From IMG/VR virus record IMGVR_UViG_3300022858_000061, positions 1 to 29,158 of that record: a stretch of DNA of 29,158 nucleotides; one strand, given 5' to 3'. Of this stretch, positions 4,876-12,045 are shown in pieces. Origin of the DNA: a virus. The position numbers and the translations under genes were made by a program. The first letter of the stretch is position 1, and every line of letters begins with the position of its first letter. The notes beneath the pieces are model-generated. The model saw nothing but the letters and a program-made list of their open reading frames with translations, had not been told where the DNA came from and made no database searches.

Positions 4876-6157
4876 AGAATTATTTGATATTATATATAAG
4901 AGAAAGTATCCCAGAACTAATGTAATAGCTCCAACACAGGATGGTAAGAGTTTAACTATTGGAGCAGCGGTAGCATGTAGAGCAGCAATATATAAAGAGA
5001 AATTCACGATACTAGCACCTTCACAAAAGAAAGCTGATATTATCATGGCTTATGTTATTGATTTTGTTACACAAAACCCTATATTATCTGACAAGTTGTT
5101 ATTAGATAAGAACGAGAAGTTAGACAGTTTAAGAAGAGAAAGGAGTAAGAAACACATCACATTCAAAGGTGGTGGAGGAGTTCAGACACTTACTTTAGAT
5201 GCTAGGAATAGTAGAGCCTCAATGGAAGCTGCTATGGGATTTGGTGCAAAGAATATTATAGCTGATGAAGCAGGGCTTATTGATGATCCTATATGGTCAA
5301 CTGTTATGCGTATGCTTGGTGGTGCTGGTAAGTATAAAGATACCTTTCTGTTAAAGATTGGTAATCCTTTCTATAGAAATCACTTCCATAAAAGCTCTAT
5401 ATCTAACAGGTATCACCAGATAAGACATACTTATTTAGATAGTTTACAGGATAGCCAAGACGGTTATCATGGTTTTGATGAGACATTCATGGAAGAAATG
5501 AAGGGTGAAGCTAATTGGGAGGTCTATTATGAGTGTAAATTCCCTAATGAAGACGAGATAGATGCTAGAGGTTATAGAACACTTATTCCTATGGACTTAC
5601 TGATTGATAGATATGTTGATAAGAAGACAGATGGGGATAACTTAAGACTAGGAGTTGATGTAGGTGGTGGTGGAGATAAGAATGTTTATGTCTTGAGAAA
5701 TGGTAAATGTGCATGGATAGAGAGTTCAAACAAGTCTAATGATACAATGACCAATGTTACAGAGATTGTAAGATTGATAAAGGAATATAATATAACACCC
5801 CAAGATGTATTCATAGATGATATAGGAATTGGCAGAGGTGTTACAGACAGACTTATTGAAATGGGACATCCTGTTAGTGGAGTATCAGTTGGTGGTTCAG
5901 CTACTGAAAATGATAAGTATTCTAATATCAAAGCAGAGGTATCATGGAAAGCAAGAACATGGTTAAAAGAAGGTGGTAAGATAGTTAGAGATGATGGCTT
6001 TAATCAGCTTAATTGGATTAAGTATAAGGTTAATACAGAGAAGTTAATGAAGATAGAACCAAAAGCTGATTTAAAGAAAAGAACAGGTAAATCTCCTGAT
6101 TATGCAGATGCTTTCTTCTTAACATTTGGAGAATCTAATTTACCATTTGTTTATTAA
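4796..6157 (+). CDS. terL: Terminase large subunit (packaging ATPase-nuclease)
   Basis: A 453-residue motor. The ATPase domain has Walker A APTQDGKS (45-52) and Walker B NIIADEAG (D157, E158). The RNase H-like nuclease domain has acidic metal ligands in LGVDVGGGG (D288), FIDDIGIG (D341/D342) and SPDYADAFF (D435/D438). It pumps DNA into the prohead and cuts it. Start ATG 4796 lies inside the small-subunit gene. This overlap is long (80 nt) but the N-terminal residues (ILFKLENKPLIIPPRFRELF) look like genuine terminase sequence. The GKS loop preceded by TQD is a minor variant of the consensus. Confidence 0.92.
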   Translation: MKTRTYKAAEILFKLENKPLIIPPRFRELFDIIYKRKYPRTNVIAPTQDGKSLTIGAAVACRAAIYKEKFTILAPSQKKADIIMAYVIDFVTQNPILSDKLLLDKNEKLDSLRRERSKKHITFKGGGGVQTLTLDARNSRASMEAAMGFGAKNIIADEAGLIDDPIWSTVMRMLGGAGKYKDTFLLKIGNPFYRNHFHKSSISNRYHQIRHTYLDSLQDSQDGYHGFDETFMEEMKGEANWEVYYECKFPNEDEIDARGYRTLIPMDLLIDRYVDKKTDGDNLRLGVDVGGGGDKNVYVLRNGKCAWIESSNKSNDTMTNVTEIVRLIKEYNITPQDVFIDDIGIGRGVTDRLIEMGHPVSGVSVGGSATENDKYSNIKAEVSWKARTWLKEGGKIVRDDGFNQLNWIKYKVNTEKLMKIEPKADLKKRTGKSPDYADAFFLTFGESNLPFVY

Positions 6158-6162
6158 TATTT

Positions 6163-6359
6163 CTAGCTTCTTCTTTTGAAGGAGTAAAATAGATAGGTCT
6201 TTCCTCTCTGGCTAGGACGCTTGAGGGGAGGCTAGAGGTATTAATTGTTTGTTGCATCTTGAGCGGGATTGTAAAAAAGAGGTACAATTTCTTGGTTATT
6301 AATGGGTATTAGCCATGAAAATATCTACAAAATCATATACACATTTACCCGCTCGAGAT
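6163..6359 (+). ncRNA. Two-domain structured noncoding RNA candidate
   Basis: The 225-nt gap after the large terminase is rich in helices. Domain 1: CTAGCTTCTTCTT (6163-6175) pairs with GAGGGGAGGCTAG (6223-6235), 13 bp with several G-U pairs. Domain 2: ATCTTGAGCGGG (6256-6267) pairs with CCCGCTCGAGAT (6348-6359), 12 bp with one G-U. It encloses a 6-bp hairpin (ATTGTA 6268-6273, TACAAT 6283-6288) stacked directly on the outer stem, a second hairpin (TGGTTA 6293-6298, TAGCCA 6310-6315), and about 32 unpaired nt. That is a three-way junction. It ends 24 nt before the next gene. It could be a riboswitch-like leader, an antitermination element or a free small RNA. It matches no known class I can name. 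Confidence 0.55.
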
Positions 6360-6382
6360 TTAATAAATAATAATATATAAAA

Positions 6383-6676
6383 ATGGAAAACAAAGTAAAG
6401 AACAAAATTTTAGACAAGCAGTTGTTAAAACTTAACGAAGAAATGGTTATGACAATATTGCGTCTTGAAGAATTAAAAGAGAGTAAAGATGATGACAAAA
6501 TAAATGTCATGAATCAAATGACTGGAAAGACAGAGGAAAAGACAGTCAAAGAATTAACCGAAGGTAATAAGGCTCATTTAATTGATTTAGAAAAGAAAGA
6601 AAAATTAATAATTAAATTAAAAGAAAATGATATTCTCAATGAAGAAGACAAAGGAGAGAAGGTTGAAGGAAAATAA
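6383..6676 (+). CDS. Unknown charged helical protein
   Basis: A 97-residue protein, highly charged (Lys/Glu), predicted coiled coil over most of its length, with a gap at NQMTGKTEEKT. No domain recognised. It is first in a run of three small genes between the structured RNA and the sugar-modification island. No SD (the leader is A/T only). Confidence 0.5.
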   Translation: MENKVKNKILDKQLLKLNEEMVMTILRLEELKESKDDDKINVMNQMTGKTEEKTVKELTEGNKAHLIDLEKKEKLIIKLKENDILNEEDKGEKVEGK

Positions 6677-6680
6677 AGCT

Positions 6681-6872
6681 ATGTGTAGAGCCGAATTAGA
6701 GGCTGATAGTCTTAAAGCATTAATAGGTATGAGAGAGTTAGAAACTAGGAAACCGATAGATAAAAAACTTATTCCAGTTTTTGAAAAGGATATGGCAGAG
6801 TTTAATAATAGGCTAGATGGTAATAATTTAAAGATTGAAGGATTAAAAAACATTACAATTAACCATATATAA
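6681..6872 (+). CDS. Unknown small helical protein
   Basis: A 63-residue protein beginning MCRAELEAD. I prefer ATG 6681 because it lies 4 nt after the previous stop and has an AAGGA about 11 nt upstream. In-frame ATGs at 6639 and 6627 would extend it into the previous gene. The sequence is helical and charged. No homology seen. Confidence 0.45.
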   Translation: MCRAELEADSLKALIGMRELETRKPIDKKLIPVFEKDMAEFNNRLDGNNLKIEGLKNITINHI

Positions 6873-7172
6873 ATGTTAGATAAAGGATTTAAGAAAGCAA
6901 TTAAAGATTCATTAATGGGAGCAAGAAAATCTTGTGTAGCACATAGAGTTAATGAGTTATTATTTGAGAACAAATTAAAAGATTTAGGTAAGGTTAAAAA
7001 GCCAAAGTGTTATGGCAACGATAAGTTAACTGATGACCAAAAGAAGGCTACTGATATTTATGATAGATATGTAAATAAATCACTTGATTTGAATACAAAG
7101 TATTTACAGTCAAGAGAAGATAGAGAGAATATGCAAGAGGTTGTAAAAATTATTGAAAACAATGATCTATAA
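6873..7172 (+). CDS. Unknown helical protein
   Basis: A 99-residue basic protein (MLDKGFKKAIKD start) with a likely N-terminal helix, a loop with KKPKCYGND and a long C-terminal helix. It starts directly after the previous stop and overlaps the deacetylase start by 11 nt, so it is translated as part of the same operon. Function not recognised. Confidence 0.5.
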   Translation: MLDKGFKKAIKDSLMGARKSCVAHRVNELLFENKLKDLGKVKKPKCYGNDKLTDDQKKATDIYDRYVNKSLDLNTKYLQSREDRENMQEVVKIIENNDL

Positions 7173-7797
7173 AAAGATAGGGAATATTTATTTTACTACC
7201 AGTTGGGATGATGGACACCCACTAGATTTAAGAATAGCTGAATTATTAAAAAAATATACTTTTACTGGAACATTCTTTATTGCTCCAAATAATCCAGAAA
7301 GAGAAGTAATGAAACCAACTGTAATATCAAAGCTATCCTATGATAGATTATTTGAGATAGGTGGTCATACAAATACACATGTAGAATTATCTAAAGTATC
7401 ACCAGAAGTTGCTATTGCTGAAATCAGAGAAGGTAAAAGAGTTTTAAGGAGAGGTCTTTATAGACAAACACTAGATTCATTTTGCTATCCTAAAGGAAGA
7501 TATAATGAGGATGTAAAAGCAATGGTAAAGAAATGTAAGTTTAGGGAAGCAAGAACAGTTGATGTTTTAAATAATAAACTACCAAAAGATAATTATGCTA
7601 TCAAGCCAACAATACATGTTCATCCTAGTAGGAAAGAATACAATGGAAAGAATTGGTTGGAAGTAGCTAAAGAAGTTTGGAAAGATCCAGAAACAGAATA
7701 TTTCCATTTATGGGGACATAGTTGGGAAATAGAAAAGTATGGTTTGTGGGATGAGTTAGAAGAATTATTTAAATTTATTAAGAGTTATGAAGATTAA
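7162..7797 (+). CDS. NodB-type polysaccharide deacetylase
   Basis: A 211-residue carbohydrate esterase 4-like protein. Motif 1 SWDDGHP (D16, D17), motif 2 GGHTNTH (H69, H73) and YPKGRYN (about 109-115) form the metal-dependent core. HLWGHSWE (182-188) supplies the late-motif histidines. Such enzymes remove N- or O-acetyl groups from glycans. Start ATG 7162 is chosen over TTG 7153. It opens the sugar island and overlaps the next glycosyltransferase by 11 nt. In a phage it could trim a sugar on the virion surface or modify host wall polymer. No signal peptide, so it acts in the host cytoplasm or in the virion. Confidence 0.8.
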   Translation: MIYKKIGNIYFTTSWDDGHPLDLRIAELLKKYTFTGTFFIAPNNPEREVMKPTVISKLSYDRLFEIGGHTNTHVELSKVSPEVAIAEIREGKRVLRRGLYRQTLDSFCYPKGRYNEDVKAMVKKCKFREARTVDVLNNKLPKDNYAIKPTIHVHPSRKEYNGKNWLEVAKEVWKDPETEYFHLWGHSWEIEKYGLWDELEELFKFIKSYED

Positions 7798-8647
7798 ATT
7801 ATATATATCAAACTTTAGCAACACAAGCATTGGTGGAGGTTGGACTTTTCTTCGTAATTTATTAAAAGGATTAGAAGGGAAAGTAGAGATAGTTGATAAT
7901 TGGAAAGAATGTGATATATATTTTGTATTCGGTATAACCACAATAGACAAAGGAGAGATTTATAATGCTCTTTCATCTGGTAAGAAGCTTGTTTTAAGGG
8001 TTGATAATATACCTAGAAAATCAAGGAATAAAAGACAGTCTCCTGTTGCTAGATTAAAAGAGTTTGGTAACCTAGCTGACGCTGTTATATATCAAGGAGA
8101 ATGGTGTAAGTATTATGCTGGTTATTTTATAGACAATAAGAAAGAATATATTATTAACAATGGCGTAGATACATCTATATTCAATGAAAAAGGTAGAGAA
8201 ACAGGCGAAAAGACCTATTTATACATCAATTATAACGATAATCCTAACAAGCGATTTGATGAAGCATTGTATAGATTTGACATGGAATGGCGTAAAAACA
8301 ATGGAATTAAGCTTATAATTGCTGGTGATGCGCCTAGAATCTACAAAGAACACCCAGAATATGACTGGGATTTACCTATTCCTGCTGATATTGAATATGT
8401 TGGTATAAAGAATGAGCCAAAAGAAGTGGCTGAATTAATGAGAAAGTGCGATTATTTATTGTATCCTTCATTCTGTGAGGCATACCCTAACACTTTGTTA
8501 GAGGCTATGGCTTGTGGAATGAAACCTCTATATCTTAACTCCGAAGGTGGCAGTCTTGAACTGTACAAAAAGAATCTGAATGGAGTTAAGACCATCCAAG
8601 TGATGGCAGACGAGTATATGGAGGTATTCAAAAAATTAGTTCTTTAG
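7787..8647 (+). CDS. Glycosyltransferase, GT-B fold (GT4-like)
   Basis: A 286-residue retaining-type transferase. The N-terminal half has IGGGWTFLRNLLKGLEG, the glycine-rich acceptor-side loop. The C-terminal half ends with PSFCEAYPNTLLEAMACGMKPL, the E-x7-E nucleotide-sugar motif of GT4. It is shorter than typical GT4 enzymes (350-400), as is common in phages. It transfers a sugar from an activated donor onto an unknown acceptor. Translationally coupled to the deacetylase upstream. Confidence 0.8.
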   Translation: MKIKLYISNFSNTSIGGGWTFLRNLLKGLEGKVEIVDNWKECDIYFVFGITTIDKGEIYNALSSGKKLVLRVDNIPRKSRNKRQSPVARLKEFGNLADAVIYQGEWCKYYAGYFIDNKKEYIINNGVDTSIFNEKGRETGEKTYLYINYNDNPNKRFDEALYRFDMEWRKNNGIKLIIAGDAPRIYKEHPEYDWDLPIPADIEYVGIKNEPKEVAELMRKCDYLLYPSFCEAYPNTLLEAMACGMKPLYLNSEGGSLELYKKNLNGVKTIQVMADEYMEVFKKLVL

Positions 8648-8701
8648 GGGGAATCACATGAAATGGGAGTTACCTGACCCCAGCTGTATTGCAAATCCCC
8701 C
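8647..8701 (+). repeat. GC-rich hairpin between glycosyltransferase and methyltransferase
   Basis: GGGGGA (8647-8652) pairs with TCCCCC (8696-8701), enclosing an inner TGGG/CCCA stem. This is strikingly G/C-rich for the region. No U-tract follows. The same stretch also contains a 17-codon ORF (8659-8712, MKWELPDPS start), possibly a remnant of a gene. Either a regulatory hairpin or a scar. Confidence 0.4.
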
Positions 8702-8716
8702 GCAATTTTAAAAATT

Positions 8717-9283
8717 ATGAGTTATTATAGTGAACAATTAACAGACTTTATTGCTAGGCTTGAAATTAAAGCAGATAGTGTTCTTGATATTGGTTCTAGT
8801 CAAAAAAAAGTATTTGATAGAACAAAAGGTTGGGATGTAAAAGAATATATAACATTAGATTTAGAAGTTCCTCATGAGGGAGAAAAATCAGATATAGTGT
8901 GGGATATAAATGAGAAGAGTGGCATTAGAAAAGATTTATATGAGACTTTTGACATAGCATTCTGCCTAGAAGTAATGGAATATATATACGATCCTGTTAA
9001 TGCTTTAAGTATTGTATGTGGGTTTTTAAGGAAAGGTGGAGAACTATACATATCTTTCCCTTTTGTTTATTGTATCCATAAGCCTGTTAAGAATGATTAT
9101 CTACGATATACAAGGATGGGAGCTATTAAATTACTAGAAAATGCTGGATTTGAGATAGAAATGATTATGGATAGAGTAGCAAAAGACCCTGAAAAGTTAA
9201 GAGATTTCTATAAGTCAGATGGAATGCACGTTGGAGGAGATTCAAATGTAACAGGATTTATAATTAAAGCTATAAAAAGATGA
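8717..9283 (+). CDS. SAM-dependent class I methyltransferase
   Basis: A 188-residue Rossmann methyltransferase. AdoMet motif I is DSVLDIGSSQ (20-29), motif II is around YITLDLEV, and FDIAFCLEVMEYI matches the motif IV region, followed by FLRKGGELYISFPF. This is the Methyltransf_11-like plan. The substrate in this context is most likely a sugar or glycan. Ends in an ATGA overlap with the next glycosyltransferase. Confidence 0.75.
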   Translation: MSYYSEQLTDFIARLEIKADSVLDIGSSQKKVFDRTKGWDVKEYITLDLEVPHEGEKSDIVWDINEKSGIRKDLYETFDIAFCLEVMEYIYDPVNALSIVCGFLRKGGELYISFPFVYCIHKPVKNDYLRYTRMGAIKLLENAGFEIEMIMDRVAKDPEKLRDFYKSDGMHVGGDSNVTGFIIKAIKR

Positions 9284-10161
9284 AATTAAGCATACACACA
9301 ACAATAACTAATCCAGACTACTGGCAATACGCATGGAAAGAATCTATTGAATCATTCTTGGCATTGGCTGATGAAGTAATAGTAATTTATGGTTCTGAAA
9401 CAGACTTGAGGTTATTACAGAACATAGATGTACCACATGGAAAGGAATTAAAATGGGCTTATCTTGAATGGCCTTATAATTTTAGTTGGGATGAGATAAG
9501 TAGGCACAATAATCTAGGCTATTCACTATGTACTGGTGATTGGGTAATGAAGACTGATTGTGATTATGTATTCCATGAGAACGATATTAAGAATATGAGA
9601 ACACAGCTCGAGAAGTATTTAGAAGAGGGTTGGTTAGCATGTTCTTTTATGAAATATACAATAATGAATAAAGATAGAGCTTATCAGAAGGTTCATCTAC
9701 CATTCATTTTGAATAAGAAGATGTTAGGAGATACAGTAGGCTATGGCCCATCAACAACAGAGAATACAGCTTGGGGATACCCTATTCATAGAGACGAGTT
9801 TGATGATGAGTTAGGATTACCTAAAGGAAGGTCAATAGATCCTAGTGTAGTTAGATCAACTGGTGTAGATTGCTGGAATTATGATAACTTCTTCAAGGAT
9901 AAGAAGATAACAGGTGAACAGTTCTTGAGATTCAGTCATTCTAGAGATAAAGCAGGGTTTGGTGCAACTTGGGGTAAGACTAAAGAAGAAGCTTTAAAGA
10001 AGTTTTGTGAGATGTCTGCTAGTAGATTAAAGAAGACTGGAGCTACTTATAAGCCTTTATCATTAGACGATCATCCTAAATTTGTAAGAGATAAGGTAAA
10101 GAATATGACAGAAGATCAGATGGGGTATAACAACTGGAATAATTTTGAAGGAATACTATGA
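9280..10161 (+). CDS. Glycosyltransferase, GT-A fold (GT2-like)
   Basis: A 293-residue protein with a GT-A nucleotide-binding start (SIHTTITNPDYWQYAWKESI), and the metal-binding DxD as KTDCDYVF (D93, D95) after GDWV. The C-terminal half has a conserved-looking GTTW/FSHSRDK region. Probably transfers a sugar from a nucleotide donor. Overlaps the genes on both sides by 4 nt. Confidence 0.75.
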   Translation: MKLSIHTTITNPDYWQYAWKESIESFLALADEVIVIYGSETDLRLLQNIDVPHGKELKWAYLEWPYNFSWDEISRHNNLGYSLCTGDWVMKTDCDYVFHENDIKNMRTQLEKYLEEGWLACSFMKYTIMNKDRAYQKVHLPFILNKKMLGDTVGYGPSTTENTAWGYPIHRDEFDDELGLPKGRSIDPSVVRSTGVDCWNYDNFFKDKKITGEQFLRFSHSRDKAGFGATWGKTKEEALKKFCEMSASRLKKTGATYKPLSLDDHPKFVRDKVKNMTEDQMGYNNWNNFEGIL

Positions 10162-10442
10162 AGATTTTTAATAGTTATTTTATTTATACTCTAAAAAGAT
10201 ACTTGTTTGGTGGCTTCATGGATTTATTCTGTATTCTTAAAATGACTGGTTATGGTAATAAGAAAGATACTATAAGTATGATGTTTGCTGAAATTGGAAT
10301 TAGTACATTGGAAAAGATTATAAAACAAGCTAAAGATGTTAATAATGGAGAAACTGTATATTCAAACCTTACACGGATTTATTTAAATACTATATCAAAA
10401 AGATGTAGGAAAATTTATAAACCTTTTAATTTAGATGATTAA
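10158..10442 (+). CDS. Unknown small protein in sugar island
   Basis: A 94-residue basic protein with an aromatic N-terminus (FNSYFIYTLKRYLFGGFMDLF) that could form an amphipathic or membrane-associated helix, followed by a helical region. No domain recognised. ATGA overlap with the glycosyltransferase upstream suggests co-translation. Confidence 0.5.
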   Translation: MKIFNSYFIYTLKRYLFGGFMDLFCILKMTGYGNKKDTISMMFAEIGISTLEKIIKQAKDVNNGETVYSNLTRIYLNTISKRCRKIYKPFNLDD

Positions 10443-10725
10443 TAAAAAAAAGATGACAAATAACATAAGCAAAATACTTGAGGAGTTTGATAAGCTAATA
10501 GCTGATATTGGTTATAGAGCTTTGCATGGTAAAAAATACGATTCAGAGAAGGAAACTAAAGACTTCATAAAACAATCAATAGAGAAATGCCTTGATGAGA
10601 TGTTATATAAGTTGGATAAATTTGAAGAGGAGACAAACAATAACTGTCAAAGAATAAATATAAACCCATCTTTTGATGAGACAAAAGAATTTCTTGAAGA
10701 AAAAATCAATAAGATAAAAGAATAA
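10435..10725 (+). CDS. Unknown helical protein
   Basis: A 96-residue charged, helical protein. An alternative start is ATG 10453 (MTNNISK). It overlaps the previous gene by 8 nt. No recognisable family. Confidence 0.5.
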   Translation: MINKKKMTNNISKILEEFDKLIADIGYRALHGKKYDSEKETKDFIKQSIEKCLDEMLYKLDKFEEETNNNCQRININPSFDETKEFLEEKINKIKE

Positions 10726-10726
10726 T

Positions 10727-10786
10727 ATGGGAGAAATAACAAATACAGCAACATGGGAGAAAACAGGTGGCGAATATGCTATTGAT
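10727..10786 (+). repeat. 60-nt direct repeat, copy A (N-terminal module)
   Basis: The first 20 codons of this gene match the first 20 codons of the gene at 11392 in 57 of 60 nt, after which all similarity stops abruptly. This suggests a recent transfer of a 5' module between two neighbouring methyltransferase genes. Confidence 0.9.
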
Positions 10787-11392
10787 TATATGAAAAGATA
10801 TAATTTAGTTTCGTACGACGAATATATAGAATCACAACTTGCTAGAGTTAAATCAAAGCAAGGTACTTTTTTAGAACAACCAGATAGATTAGAAATGTTT
10901 AAGAAAATAGCAAACACAGCAGGAGAAAAATTACCAAAACTAAAAAGGATAGTTTGTATGGGAGTAAAAAATGGTGCTGAATGTTTTGAATTTAAAAAGA
11001 ATAGATTTTATTGCGAAGCAGAAATACATGGAGTTGAATTAAGCGAATTAGTTAAGACTGCTAAAGGAGATGATAAGCTAAAGTTTCATCAATTAGACTT
11101 TAATGAATTACCTGATGAGTGGGAGGATAAGTTTGACTTTCTTTATAGCAATAGTTTAGATCATGCTTACTTGTTAAAAGATACACTAGACGAATGGTAT
11201 AGAATAATGCACTCAAGGGGATATATGCTTCTAACCTTAAGTAAAGGATTGATTACAGAATGTGATATATACTCTTTTGATGAGAAAGACATTGATAAGT
11301 CATTAGATAAAGATAAGTTTGATTTAGTTAAGCTATGGAAAGAGAAGAATCAAGAAAACAGCTTTAATATATTATTAAAAATAAAAAAGTAA
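10727..11392 (+). CDS. Methyltransferase-like protein with shared N-terminal tag
   Basis: A 221-residue protein. The first 20 residues (MGEITNTATWEKTGGEYAID) are nearly identical to those of the next gene, whereas the rest is unrelated. The body looks like a class I methyltransferase: RIVCMGVKNGAECFEF as a divergent AdoMet loop, DFLYSNSLDHAY near motif IV, and RIMHSRGYMLLTLSKG near motif V. The glycine-rich loop is atypical, so activity is uncertain. It ends in a TAATG overlap with the next gene. Confidence 0.6.
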   Translation: MGEITNTATWEKTGGEYAIDYMKRYNLVSYDEYIESQLARVKSKQGTFLEQPDRLEMFKKIANTAGEKLPKLKRIVCMGVKNGAECFEFKKNRFYCEAEIHGVELSELVKTAKGDDKLKFHQLDFNELPDEWEDKFDFLYSNSLDHAYLLKDTLDEWYRIMHSRGYMLLTLSKGLITECDIYSFDEKDIDKSLDKDKFDLVKLWKEKNQENSFNILLKIKK

Positions 11393-11451
11393 TGGGAAAA
11401 ATAACAAACACAGAAACATGGGAGAAAACAGGTGGCGAATATGCTATTGAT
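11392..11451 (+). repeat. 60-nt direct repeat, copy B (N-terminal module)
   Basis: Second copy of the 5' module described at 10727-10786, with three substitutions (in codons 3, 6 and 8), two of which change the residue. The last 12 codons are identical, including third positions. Confidence 0.9.
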
Positions 11452-11991
11452 CTTGATAGAAGATTGAAACAATCTGGCAAAAATCCTTATGTTATACAAA
11501 GAAAGTTCGCATTAGACGCATTAAAGAAGATTAATTTTAAGACAGCACTTGAAGTTGGTTGTAATAATGGCAGGATATTAGAGCCTTTATTCAAGCATTT
11601 TCCTAAAAGACACATAGAAGGATGTGATATAAGCCGAGAAGCTTTGGATATTTTGCAAGAAAGATGCCCTAAAGCAGAGTTAAGAAAGGTAAATATAGTA
11701 GAAGGATTACCATATAAGGACAATGAGTTCGATTTAGTATATACAAGTGAGTGTTTATGCCATATTGCTTACTATGATATTGATAAAGTAAGAGATGAAC
11801 TAAAGAGGGTAGCTAAAAAGGTTATTTTCTTGAGTGAACCATTTAGACCAATCTATCCAGATAAGCATACAGTAAATGTAGGTAGTGATAGTCATGGTGG
11901 AACTTTTTGTCATCATCACGAGAAATACTTTGATAATTGTGAGACAGATTTTATGGAAAGAATAGCTAAAAATTATTTAATAACATTATGA
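11392..11991 (+). CDS. SAM-dependent class I methyltransferase with shared N-terminal tag
   Basis: A 199-residue methyltransferase. After the 20-residue tag shared with the previous gene, the fold is clear: ALEVGCNNGRIL (motif I), IEGCDISREAL (motif II), FDLVYTSECLCHI (motif IV), then a His-rich segment SHGGTFCHHHEKYF that could bind a metal. A sugar or glycan methylase is the likely role given the neighbours. Confidence 0.75.
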   Translation: MGKITNTETWEKTGGEYAIDLDRRLKQSGKNPYVIQRKFALDALKKINFKTALEVGCNNGRILEPLFKHFPKRHIEGCDISREALDILQERCPKAELRKVNIVEGLPYKDNEFDLVYTSECLCHIAYYDIDKVRDELKRVAKKVIFLSEPFRPIYPDKHTVNVGSDSHGGTFCHHHEKYFDNCETDFMERIAKNYLITL

Positions 11992-12044
11992 GAGTATTAA
12001 TAACACCAGTGAAACATGAGTATTTAATAAATAATTTAAAATAA
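11988..12044 (+). pseudogene. Orphaned glycosyltransferase 5' end
   Basis: ATG 11988 overlaps the upstream stop (ATGA), as genuine starts do in this operon, and opens MRVLITPVKHEYLINNLK before a stop. The first six residues match MRILIT, the start of the glycosyltransferase at 12046, but with different codons (AGA/CGT, GTA/ATT, TTA/CTA). It looks like the ancestral start, replaced by a second start 58 nt downstream, the same arrangement as at the two HNH cassettes but without an HNH gene. Confidence 0.45.
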
Positions 12045-12045
12045 T

